From an uncultured Hungatella sp. (GTDB lineage Bacteria; Bacillota; Clostridia; Lachnospirales; Lachnospiraceae): DNA of 32,773 nucleotides. Position numbers and translations under genes: made by a program. The stretch covers positions 1 through 32,773 of the forward strand of contig CAJTUV010000036.1 of the NCBI GenBank assembly GCA_910579515.1. The letters run 5' to 3'. The notes below the pieces were generated by a model that saw only the letters and a program-made list of their open reading frames with translations, ran no database searches and had not been told where the DNA came from. Positions 1-7,258 of the stretch are shown here, one piece after another; within the stretch, counting starts at the first letter, position 1; each line of letters opens with the position of its first letter.

Positions 1-22
1 GGAAGAGGTTTCGCTCTCTTCC
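1..22. terminator. Hairpin at the left edge, possible terminator
   Basis: A 7-bp inverted repeat (GGAAGAG at 1-7, CTCTTCC at 16-22) lies just beyond the stop of the minus-strand ABC-F gene. On the plus strand it is followed by a T-rich stretch (CTTTATTT), so it could end a plus-strand transcript entering from the left. For the minus-strand gene the run of U would fall outside the window, so that role cannot be judged. Confidence 0.4.
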
Positions 23-43
23 CTTTATTTCTGCCAATGATAA

Positions 44-1864
44 TTATACTCTAAGTGTCTTTTCTGATTCCCAGTTAAAAAATAGATTTCCCCATTCCAT
101 GCAGGCATCATGCCACTCTAAAAAGCAGTGTTCCAGTTCTTCTTGAACCTCCAAAAATTCCTTCTCGGCTATGCCTTCCTGTTCCCAAAAAAGGCGTTCT
201 TTCGTTTCTTCTAAAAACTCCACACGCTTTCTGGCCTTTTCCATACTTTCAGTTGCCAAACGGATTTTCCAATCCAGATAAGCTTCTTCTGTGGGCAGCT
301 CTTTAAGCTGATGACGTTCTGCTTTTGGCACTGACCGCAATCCTATAATTAAAGCCTGCTCTTCTGCCTTTACCTGGGCACAATGGCTCTGCTTTTCCAG
401 ATAGTGCTCATAGCCGAAGGGATAGTATAACACTGACTGATTTTCAATAATCATGATCGCATCCGCTACCTGCTTGATAAAGTACCGGTCATGGGACACA
501 AATAACATCGTGCCTGTGTATGCCTGAAAAATTGCCTCTAAAGCTTCTTTTGCCTGAACATCCATATGATTAGTAGGCTCGTCCAAAATTAAAAAATTTG
601 GTCTGCTCTGGAGAAGTTCTGCCAGGACCAATCTGGATTTTTCTCCCCCTGACAAATCTTTGACTCGTTTCGCGCCATCTTTTCCCTTAAATAAATACGA
701 TCCCAGAATGGAGCGGACCTCCTTCTCAGTCAGAGAAGGAAACAAGTCATGAAAATGTTCCACTATCGTTTTCTCGGATTCTATCTGTCCAGAATGCTGA
801 TCAAAATATCCAACTACAACGCGATTTCCTAAAGTATAAGTTCCCTTTACAGGAGCACACAGTCCTGAAACAGTCTTTAATAGAGTGGTTTTTCCCACAC
901 CATTGGCCCCCAAAATCCCGATTTTCTGTCCTCTTTTTATTCGCATCGTGATTTCAAACAACGGTTTGCCATACCCAATTTCCAAATGTTCCGATTCAAA
1001 CACCCACTTACTTCCCAAAACAAGAGGGGTGATCTCCTGGGCAAAAACCGTAACCTCTTCTTTTGGCTGTTCTACCCGTTCCATTCTTTCCAGAGTTTTT
1101 TTCTTTGCCCTGGCAAACGCCGCCTTCCTTGGCTTGTGTTTAAAGCGTTCAACCAATCCTTCCAGACGTTTGATTTCCTCCTGCTGCCTCTCATATGCTT
1201 TTTGTTGAAGTCTGTAATTTTTTCTTTTTTCCTCTCGAAAATGAGTATAGTTTCCAGGATAGCGCACCAGCGTCCCTTCTGTTAATTCATAAACCACATC
1301 CACGGTTTTATCCAGAAAAAAGCGGTCATGAGACACCATGACCACTGCTTTTTCATATTGTTTCAAATATTGTTCCAGCCATTCCACCGTCTCTATGTCC
1401 AGATGGTTTGTCGGCTCGTCCAAAATCAAAATATCCGGTTTTTCAAGAAGAAGGCGAATCAAAGCAATCTTTGTCTGTTCTCCCCCTGAAAAGGAAGACA
1501 GTGCCCTTTTTTTATCCTGTCTTTTAAATCCAAATTTGGTAAACAGACAGTCATACTCTGTCTCTTGTTCCAAAGGACAGACCTTTTTAAACTCCTCCTC
1601 AACGGTAAGAGAATCATCTAAAAACACCTGCTGCTTCAACATTCCCACAGTTACTTTTCTGGAAATGAAAATCCCGGGACCTTTTCTCTTGTCGTCGGAG
1701 TCCAGATCCAATTCTCCTGCCAGCAAGCGTAAAAGAGTGGTCTTTCCAGCGCCGTTTTTCCCTGTTATGGCAATCTTTTCTGATCCTTTGATTTCAAAGT
1801 TCACATGGCTTAATATCACATTTCCACCCAGTGAGACCGTTCCATTCCTTATTTGGTATAACAT
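44..1864 (-). CDS. ABC-F family ATPase (ribosome-associated type)
   Basis: This 606-residue protein has two ABC ATPase domains in one chain and no membrane segments, which defines the ABC-F family. ABC-F proteins act in the cytoplasm on ribosomes, as translation factors or as antibiotic protection factors. Domain 1 shows Walker A GKNGAGKTT (35-43), signature SGGEQ (126-130) and Walker B ILILDEPTNHLD (145-156). Domain 2 shows GANGVGKTT (319-327), LSGGEKS (404-410) and FLILDEPTNHMD (424-435). A basic, coiled-coil linker rich in K, R and E spans about 205-270. After about residue 495 there is a charged, coiled-coil-like C-terminal extension. The reductase gene ends 15 bases upstream on the same strand, so read-through is possible. 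The subfamily (housekeeping or resistance) cannot be settled by eye. Confidence 0.9.
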   Translation of the reverse strand: MLYQIRNGTVSLGGNVILSHVNFEIKGSEKIAITGKNGAGKTTLLRLLAGELDLDSDDKRKGPGIFISRKVTVGMLKQQVFLDDSLTVEEEFKKVCPLEQETEYDCLFTKFGFKRQDKKRALSSFSGGEQTKIALIRLLLEKPDILILDEPTNHLDIETVEWLEQYLKQYEKAVVMVSHDRFFLDKTVDVVYELTEGTLVRYPGNYTHFREEKRKNYRLQQKAYERQQEEIKRLEGLVERFKHKPRKAAFARAKKKTLERMERVEQPKEEVTVFAQEITPLVLGSKWVFESEHLEIGYGKPLFEITMRIKRGQKIGILGANGVGKTTLLKTVSGLCAPVKGTYTLGNRVVVGYFDQHSGQIESEKTIVEHFHDLFPSLTEKEVRSILGSYLFKGKDGAKRVKDLSGGEKSRLVLAELLQSRPNFLILDEPTNHMDVQAKEALEAIFQAYTGTMLFVSHDRYFIKQVADAIMIIENQSVLYYPFGYEHYLEKQSHCAQVKAEEQALIIGLRSVPKAERHQLKELPTEEAYLDWKIRLATESMEKARKRVEFLEETKERLFWEQEGIAEKEFLEVQEELEHCFLEWHDACMEWGNLFFNWESEKTLRV

Positions 1865-1879
1865 CTTTTAGCCTTTCTC

Positions 1880-3430
1880 TTATGGACACAAAAACTTTTG
1901 AGCAATCTCTTCCAAATACTCAGGATTCTCTTCCTTCCAGGAAATAAAATCCTTTCCGGACTCTGCCACTGTTTTTCCTAATTCCACCAAAAAAGAAGGA
2001 ATCTCTGTTTCCAATATAGTTCCCAGTTCCCGCCCCATGGCTTCCTCCCCTTGACGATCATTTCCATCGACAAAAAGAACAAATGCAGGCTCTGGTTTTT
2101 TATTGATGGATTTTACCCCGCCGCGAAATCCTAAAACCCCAATCTGGTGGGTTCCGCAAGAGGAAGGGCAACCAGAAATATGAATCTGTGGTAATGCTTT
2201 ATCTGGGATTTTGGCCTCTCGTACAGCCTTCACGCAGGCAGTCAAAAGAGCCTGAGAGTCCCGAACTCCAACCTGACAGATGCTTGCGCCAATACAGCTT
2301 ACAGAAGTTTCAAATAAGGTATCAGCCCCATCTTTGGTCAATTCCACCACTCGCTTTGCCTCATCTCCAGTCAGGTTAATGATATAAGCGGTCTCATCTG
2401 GCGAGAGACGAATCTCTGCATCAGGTATCTTCATCAAAACATCACTTAATTCGCAAAACTTTTCTGGCGTTGGCTGTCCACCCAGAGGATGCCATACCAC
2501 AGTATATAATCCCGGCTGTTTCTGTTCGATGATGCGGCTGCCTTCTGCAATAGAATCGTCGCCCTGCTTCTGAAACACAACCGGATCTGCCTGTATAGTT
2601 AAATCTTCCCTGCTGTTAAATACCTCCAAAAGCTTCTCATTAAACGCCTTGGCATAATTTTCAGCACCACCTAATGAATCCTGCATATAGCGTGTACGGG
2701 CTTTTCCCCTGTTTTCATAATTTCCATACGCCCTGAATGTGAGCCACATTGCTTTGATATAATATAAAATCTTCTCTGGTTCTACTGCTTCTGATACTTT
2801 TACACCAAATTTTGGATGATTCCCCAATCCGCCTGCACTGTACACGTCAAAGGTTTTATCCGCTCTAGCCACAAATCCCAAATCCCGAAACGTAGCATGA
2901 GTTTCATTTTTAGAAGAATTAGAAAACCCTACTTTCAGCTTCCGCGGCATCTTTTCCGCCTTAATAAAATTCATCAAATACTCGCCTGCAGCCATTGCCC
3001 ATGGAAGAACGTCAAAATATTCCTCCTTCTCCACTCCTGAAAGAGGAGGGCACATCACATTGCGAGGGTAATCTCCTCCCCCGCCTAAAGTGATAATTCC
3101 TGCCTCCAGAGCCTCTTCCATAATTCCGTACACTTCTTCTGCCCCAAGATTGTGAAGCTGAATTGTCTGGCATGTGGTAAAATGCAGTTTTGTCACATGA
3201 TATTTTCTGATAGCTTCTGCGGTAAACGCCATCTTTTCCTTTGTCAAACGCCCTGCTGTAATGCGAAGCCGCAGCATACTAGATTTACCGCCTCTTTGGG
3301 CATAACTTCCATAATAACCAGAAAAGCCTTTATAGGAGCCTTTATCCATCTCTCCTGCATAAAAGGCTTTTGTCTTTTCCTTAAATTCCGAAAGTTCTTG
3401 CTTCCACGTTTCAGTGTCAATGGTCTTCAT
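1880..3430 (-). CDS. Nitrite/sulfite reductase (siroheme, 4Fe-4S)
   Basis: This 516-residue cytoplasmic enzyme is of the siroheme nitrite/sulfite reductase family, which performs six-electron reduction of sulfite or nitrite, usually with ferredoxin as donor. The 4Fe-4S/siroheme cysteines are visible as C379 and C385 (CIGASIC) and C421 and C425 (SGCPSSCG). The two half-domains of the family are recognisable: an N-terminal part with the TTCQTIQLHNL stretch (85-95) and a second part after about residue 300. Length fits the family. No flavoprotein subunit or sulfate activation gene lies nearby, so electrons must come from elsewhere. It has its own sigma-A promoter (3469-3497). Sulfite and nitrite as substrates cannot be told apart from sequence. 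Confidence 0.88.
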   Translation of the reverse strand: MKTIDTETWKQELSEFKEKTKAFYAGEMDKGSYKGFSGYYGSYAQRGGKSSMLRLRITAGRLTKEKMAFTAEAIRKYHVTKLHFTTCQTIQLHNLGAEEVYGIMEEALEAGIITLGGGGDYPRNVMCPPLSGVEKEEYFDVLPWAMAAGEYLMNFIKAEKMPRKLKVGFSNSSKNETHATFRDLGFVARADKTFDVYSAGGLGNHPKFGVKVSEAVEPEKILYYIKAMWLTFRAYGNYENRGKARTRYMQDSLGGAENYAKAFNEKLLEVFNSREDLTIQADPVVFQKQGDDSIAEGSRIIEQKQPGLYTVVWHPLGGQPTPEKFCELSDVLMKIPDAEIRLSPDETAYIINLTGDEAKRVVELTKDGADTLFETSVSCIGASICQVGVRDSQALLTACVKAVREAKIPDKALPQIHISGCPSSCGTHQIGVLGFRGGVKSINKKPEPAFVLFVDGNDRQGEEAMGRELGTILETEIPSFLVELGKTVAESGKDFISWKEENPEYLEEIAQKFLCP

Positions 3431-3468
3431 ATTTTTCTCCGTTTTTCAGTAATCTTTTATTGAAAGTT

Positions 3469-3497
3469 ATGATAGCATATGGCTATATGATTGTCAA
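3469..3497 (-). promoter_or_regulatory. Sigma-A promoter of the nitrite/sulfite reductase
   Basis: Read on the minus strand there is a perfect -35 TTGACA (3492-3497), a 17-base spacer and -10 TATCAT (3469-3474). The reductase start codon follows about 39 bases downstream of the -10. The spacer and -10 contain a short inverted repeat, ATAGC-N5-GCTAT, that could bind a regulator. Confidence 0.75.
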
Positions 3498-3531
3498 TCT
3501 GGCCCATTTTATGCAGTTTTCTGCTATTCCC

Positions 3532-4257
3532 TCATGGCACAGTAACTATTTTATTCCAATATGTCAGAATCTTTTCCCTTACCGCATGATAACGCGGTCT
3601 GCTTACAGGCAGAATCTCTCCGTTTCTCATGCGCAGTTCACCCCGTTTACAGGATAAAATATGCTGTACATTCACAATATAACTTTTGTCTACATAGAAA
3701 AATTCTTCTGCAACAATCTCATCATACATATTCTGCAATGTTTTCCTCTGTCTGCTCACTCCGTTTCTATGATATATGGTGACATACTTTCCTTCTTTTC
3801 GAATGTAAAAAATATCCTGATATAATATTTTCTCAATTTTGTTATCTTTCTCCATGATATAACTGCGCTTATCCAGTTGTTCCACCTGCGGCAAGAGGAC
3901 GTCAAAAGCTTTGGGCAGTTTTACTTTCATATCTTTTTTAAGAATAAAACGAAAGGCATTCACCTCAAATGCCTCCAAAACATGTTCCATATCGGCCGCC
4001 AGATAAACGATCATTGGCTCTTGATAATATTCTCTGATTTCTCTGGCAACTTGTAAGCCTGTTCTGTCTCCTAATTCCATGTCCAGAAGAAAAATATCAA
4101 AGTACTTTTTTTCTGCCAACTCCGCAACCAGACTTCCTCCTAAAGAAAACACCCTGATCTCACAGGGAACATGTTTTTCAAAAAAATAATTTCGCGTCAG
4201 TTTTTCCATCAATACCCGCTCAGATTCATCATCGTCAAGAATGGCGATTCTTATCAT
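3532..4257 (-). CDS. LytTR-family response regulator, orphan
   Basis: This 241-residue regulator has an N-terminal CheY-like receiver (about 2-125) and a C-terminal LytTR DNA-binding domain (about 135-236), the layout of AgrA/ComE-type regulators. In the receiver the acidic pair D8/D9, the phospho-acceptor D59 (FLLDMELGD) and the conserved K108 can be seen. The C-terminal part has the FYIRKEGKYVTIYHRNG stretch typical of LytTR beta strands. Such regulators are normally controlled by a GHKL membrane kinase, but none is encoded next to it. The reductase gene lies about 100 bases downstream with its own promoter, and an XRE regulator is divergent. Targets are unknown. Confidence 0.88.
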   Translation of the reverse strand: MIRIAILDDDESERVLMEKLTRNYFFEKHVPCEIRVFSLGGSLVAELAEKKYFDIFLLDMELGDRTGLQVAREIREYYQEPMIVYLAADMEHVLEAFEVNAFRFILKKDMKVKLPKAFDVLLPQVEQLDKRSYIMEKDNKIEKILYQDIFYIRKEGKYVTIYHRNGVSRQRKTLQNMYDEIVAEEFFYVDKSYIVNVQHILSCKRGELRMRNGEILPVSRPRYHAVREKILTYWNKIVTVP

Positions 4258-4313
4258 TTGTCTCTTCCCCCATTTATAAGCAAATAATCAAATATGGTAC
4301 GCATATTTTCCAT

Positions 4314-4342
4314 TTCACATTCAAAAAATAACCTGATACACT
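4314..4342 (+). promoter_or_regulatory. Sigma-A-like promoter of the XRE regulator
   Basis: The -35 TTCACA (4314-4319) and -10 TACACT (4337-4342) are separated by 17 bases. Transcription would start at about 4349, which is after the ATG at 4346. This supports the GTG at 4367 as the real start of the XRE gene. Confidence 0.5.
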
Positions 4343-4366
4343 TAAATGGAAGGGAGCGTACAAAAG

Positions 4367-4702
4367 GTGGACAATATTGATAAATTGATTGGAAAACGCA
4401 TATCCGAAGCCAGAGTCAGCAGAGGTTTTACACAAGAAGAATTGGCTGAACGTTGCTGTATCTCTATCAGTGCTTTAAGCCGAATTGAAACTGGACGTAA
4501 CTCCACTTCTATCAAAACATTAATGTCTATTGGAGATTCCCTGGGTGTTGGTTTAGATTATATTCTGTATGATTTATTCCCTTCTCAGGATATTTCGATA
4601 CTTTCTCCTGAAATGCAGGAAATTCTTTTTCTCCTAAAACCCCTGGCTAAACACGATCTTTCATTTATTCAAAAATTTTTAGAATTATATCTCTCCAAAT
4701 AA
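4367..4702 (+). CDS. Small XRE-family transcriptional regulator
   Basis: This 111-residue protein has a helix-turn-helix of the Cro/C1 type in its first about 60 residues, seen as GFTQEELAERCCISISALSRIETG, followed by a short C-terminal tail ending in hydrophobic helices. It probably binds DNA as a dimer. The GTG start at 4367 is preferred over the ATG at 4346: a ribosome site (GGAAGGGAG) lies between the two, and the predicted promoter would start RNA after 4346. It is divergent from the LytTR regulator and sits upstream of the flagellin gene, so it could regulate either neighbour, but nothing in the sequence proves this. Confidence 0.85.
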   Translation: MDNIDKLIGKRISEARVSRGFTQEELAERCCISISALSRIETGRNSTSIKTLMSIGDSLGVGLDYILYDLFPSQDISILSPEMQEILFLLKPLAKHDLSFIQKFLELYLSK

Positions 4703-4764
4703 AAACCGCGTGCCCAAACAGATTCCCTTCCAGTTGGTGACATTATATCACAGATACTATACTA

Positions 4765-4799
4765 TGTCCTGTTTGTCCCCTAATTGCCTATATTTGTCC
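4765..4799 (+). repeat. Repeated TTTGTCC motif upstream of the flagellin promoter
   Basis: In the gap between the XRE gene and the flagellin promoter, TTTGTCC occurs at 4772-4778 and 4793-4799, exactly 21 bases apart (two helical turns), with a further TGTCC at 4765-4769. The rest of this AT-rich 280-base gap holds the flagellin promoter and leader and no gene. The repeats may be a binding site, but this is a guess from spacing. Confidence 0.3.
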
Positions 4800-4848
4800 T
4801 TTATTTGTAAAATTATCCATAGAATCACAATAAAACTTTTTTCTATCT

Positions 4849-4874
4849 TAAGAAATATTATTTTGCGCCGATAT
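4849..4874 (+). promoter_or_regulatory. Sigma-D (sigma-28) flagellar promoter
   Basis: A -35-like TAAG (4849-4852) and a -10 GCCGATAT (4867-4874) are separated by 14 bases. This matches the flagellar sigma-D/sigma-28 consensus (TAAA, 14-16 bases, GCCGATAA) closely. It lies about 115 bases before the flagellin start and so predicts expression with the late flagellar genes. Confidence 0.85.
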
Positions 4875-4897
4875 AGTTTATAACAACAGTCAGGGGT

Positions 4898-4943
4898 AAG
4901 CAAGTCACCCCCCCGAAGTGGGGATTAGACTTGCTTTTATTTT
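4898..4943 (+). promoter_or_regulatory. Terminator-like hairpin in the flagellin leader
   Basis: Between the sigma-D promoter and the flagellin ribosome site, AAGCAAGTC (4898-4906) pairs perfectly with GACTTGCTT (4928-4936). An inner CCCC/GGGG stem (4911-4914 with 4920-4923) stacks on it, and TTTTATTTT follows (4935-4943). This has the shape of an intrinsic terminator inside the leader of a highly expressed gene, so it may be an attenuator, or simply a stabilising 5' stem. Confidence 0.6.
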
Positions 4944-4989
4944 CATATACAAAAGTTTTTTGATATTATTTCAAGGGAGGTGAATGTGT

Positions 4990-6834
4990 GTGAAAATTCA
5001 GCACAACATTTCCGCTATTAATTCCCAGAGAAACATCTCGACAACAAGTGGAACCATGTCCAAAAATCTGGAAAAACTCAGTTCAGGTTATAAGATTAAC
5101 CGAGCTGGAGACAATGCCGCTGGTCTTGCTATATCTGAAGGAATGCGGGCGCAGATTACAAGTTTGAATCAGGCAAAGAGAAACACACTGGATGGTATTT
5201 CTCTGGTGCAGACAGTAGAAGGCGCTTTGACAGAGGTACATTCCATGCTGAACCGCATGAAAGGAATGGCTGTCCAGGCTGCCAACGGGACCTATGAAGA
5301 TTCTCAACGGGCGATGATGAATTCTGAAATGGAAGCCTTAAAAGAGGAGATGGGCCGCATCGGAACATCGACCACCTTTAGTGGTGTTCCTCTTTTTACC
5401 AATGGCGGAACTAAAAGAGATGTAACGGTAACTGCGTTTTATGGCTGTACATTGGATTTAAACAATCAGACCGTAAGCGTAAACTATATGGGAAATACTG
5501 GCAGAGCAGCGACGGCTGCTTCCAGCGGCGGTTATGACATTCTGGCTGAAACGATTGCGACAGAATTAATTCCTAATGCTGCCAGTCAGATCCTTGATGC
5601 ATTTCCTTCTTTAAAAGCAGACATTGGTTCTGATAAGATTGATTTGGAACTCCGTGTTGAGTATGTTGATGGTTCCAGTGGAATGCTGGCTTATGCTTCT
5701 GCTTCCTTTTGGGCCAACGGCAGACCGTTTAACATGAAAATCACGGTAGACACCGGTGATTTTTCCGATGAGTCCCTTCAAAGTGGCAGTTCTATGGAAG
5801 CAGAGCTGAAATCTACCATTGCTCATGAGCTTATGCATTCTGTCATGCAGTATACGCTGACAGATGGTATGTTTGGACGAAATGGTCAGTCCAAATATCC
5901 AGAATGGTTCGTTGAGGGAACGGCCCAGCTTGCAGGCGGCGGCTTTCCTACAGGATGGAACAACAGCTTGCAGTCCATTGCCGGTCAGCTTGCCGATGGA
6001 AACGATTCGTCCAAAGATGGAGCTATTGCCAACTATTTAAAGTCCTATAATGTAAAGGATCGGCCTTATGGACACGGATATCTTGCCTGTGCCTATATCG
6101 GATGGCTGGCTAATGGAAAAGGTGCGGTTGATGCCAATTCTATTTCCGGTGGAATGGATGGTATCTTTAGCGAGCTTCTTCAGGGTAAATCTTTATACAG
6201 TGTTTTAAGCGCGAAAACCGGCGGCCTTGTAAAAGATCAGGCCAGTTTAGAGAGCCTGTTTGATAATCCGTCGTCTGATATGGTTTCCTTTATTCGACAG
6301 CTTTCCTTTGCTTCCAAAGGCGGCGCTGGTTCCGTTGTTGCTACTGGAGGCTTGAGTACAGGCGGCTCCTCTATGATTGGTAATTCTGTTGGTCCTGATG
6401 GCGCCGCGTTTCAAGTGGATAAATGGTCTGTAGGACCCACCGGAAAAATTTCCCTTTTGGTTGGAGGCTATGATAATTTTGTAGATGTAAATCTATTCCG
6501 TCTTGATAGTACAGGACTTCGGCTCACAGATACAAATATTGCAACTCTGGATGATGCGAACAAGGCCATCGCCAATATTGACTCCGCCATTGACCGTGTC
6601 AGTGAAATGCGAAGCCATTATGGTGCGATTCAAAACCGTTTGGAGCATACACTGGCTAATATTGACAATACGACAGAAAATTTAACAGCCGCAGAATCTC
6701 AGATTCGTGATACGGATATGGCCGCTGCCATCACAGAACATGTCCGCAATCAGATTATTCTTCAGAGTGGCCAGAGTATGCTTGCGCAGGCAAACCAGAT
6801 CCCTCAGAATATCCTTAGTCTGCTTGGCGCATAG
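4990..6834 (+). CDS. Flagellin with inserted zinc metallopeptidase (flagellinolysin type)
   Basis: This is a flagellar filament protein of 614 residues, about twice the size of a plain clostridial flagellin. Numbering below counts from the ATG at 4984. The N-terminal D0/D1 helices (about 3-140, from KIQHNISAINSQRN) and the C-terminal D1/D0 region (about 515-616, with NRLEHTLANIDNTTENLTAAES) are canonical. The central 145-510 replaces the variable region. It contains HELMH (281-285) followed by E311 in WFVEGTAQL, the HExxH...E arrangement of gluzincin zinc proteases. Flagellins of this design, called flagellinolysins, are known in Clostridium and form proteolytic filaments. The GTG at 4990 fits the AAGGGAGG ribosome site better than the ATG at 4984 (9 versus 3 bases). 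Expression is from the sigma-D promoter at 4849. No other flagellar gene is in the window. Confidence 0.93.
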   Translation: MKIQHNISAINSQRNISTTSGTMSKNLEKLSSGYKINRAGDNAAGLAISEGMRAQITSLNQAKRNTLDGISLVQTVEGALTEVHSMLNRMKGMAVQAANGTYEDSQRAMMNSEMEALKEEMGRIGTSTTFSGVPLFTNGGTKRDVTVTAFYGCTLDLNNQTVSVNYMGNTGRAATAASSGGYDILAETIATELIPNAASQILDAFPSLKADIGSDKIDLELRVEYVDGSSGMLAYASASFWANGRPFNMKITVDTGDFSDESLQSGSSMEAELKSTIAHELMHSVMQYTLTDGMFGRNGQSKYPEWFVEGTAQLAGGGFPTGWNNSLQSIAGQLADGNDSSKDGAIANYLKSYNVKDRPYGHGYLACAYIGWLANGKGAVDANSISGGMDGIFSELLQGKSLYSVLSAKTGGLVKDQASLESLFDNPSSDMVSFIRQLSFASKGGAGSVVATGGLSTGGSSMIGNSVGPDGAAFQVDKWSVGPTGKISLLVGGYDNFVDVNLFRLDSTGLRLTDTNIATLDDANKAIANIDSAIDRVSEMRSHYGAIQNRLEHTLANIDNTTENLTAAESQIRDTDMAAAITEHVRNQIILQSGQSMLAQANQIPQNILSLLGA

Positions 6835-6845
6835 GAGAGTTAGAA

Positions 6846-7223
6846 ATGGGACGTATTCAAGAATATCAGTGTCCTTCCTGCCATGGAACATGGAAGTTGT
6901 TTCTTGGTCATGGCAGGAAGCATAGCTCTATTAAGCAAGTATTAAAGTTTTTTTCACCCGAACTGCAAAATAAAATTATTACAGAGGCCAAAGGGAATCC
7001 GGATCCCCTTTTTCTCTTCAATTATCAGGCTGCTCTGTGCAAAGACTGCCACACGCTTGTTGCCGTTCCGGTTATTCAGTTTCTTGAAACGAAAAAAACT
7101 TATGTGTCAAAATGTCCTAATTGCGGCGGTGATGCAGAAATTTTAGCAGAAGATTCTGATGTGATCTGTCCGCAATGCAAAAAAGAAACTCTGTGTATAC
7201 AAGAAGTTGGAAATTGGGATTGA
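6846..7223 (+). CDS. Small protein with four CxxC pairs, linked to flagellin
   Basis: This 125-residue cytoplasmic protein was not recognised as a named family. It has four CxxC pairs: C9/C12 (CPSC), C65/C68 (CKDC), C90/C93 (CPNC) and C108/C111 (CPQC), enough for two zinc ribbons or a rubredoxin-like site. There is no signal peptide or membrane segment. The start ATG is 11 bases after the flagellin stop and its ribosome site (GGAGAG) overlaps that stop, so the two genes are almost certainly co-transcribed and perhaps translationally coupled. A bidirectional terminator follows directly. A role in handling the metalloprotease flagellin (metal supply, chaperoning or control) is a guess from position only. 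Confidence 0.8.
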   Translation: MGRIQEYQCPSCHGTWKLFLGHGRKHSSIKQVLKFFSPELQNKIITEAKGNPDPLFLFNYQAALCKDCHTLVAVPVIQFLETKKTYVSKCPNCGGDAEILAEDSDVICPQCKKETLCIQEVGNWD

Positions 7224-7228
7224 ATTTC

Positions 7229-7257
7229 AAAAAACGGGCTGTTATCGCCCGTTTTTT
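7229..7257. terminator. Bidirectional intrinsic terminator
   Basis: ACGGGC (7234-7239) pairs with GCCCGT (7247-7252), flanked by six A upstream and six T downstream, so it works as a terminator in both directions. It ends the flagellin/CxxC unit on the plus strand and the ABC permease operon (stop at 7259) on the minus strand. Confidence 0.9.
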
Positions 7258-7258
7258 G

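Noticed and set aside
4898..4980. Cyclic di-GMP riboswitch in the flagellin leader
   Set aside because: The leader after the promoter is about 115 bases and contains a single simple stem-loop. The tetraloop/receptor pattern and two-stem layout of the known classes were not found.
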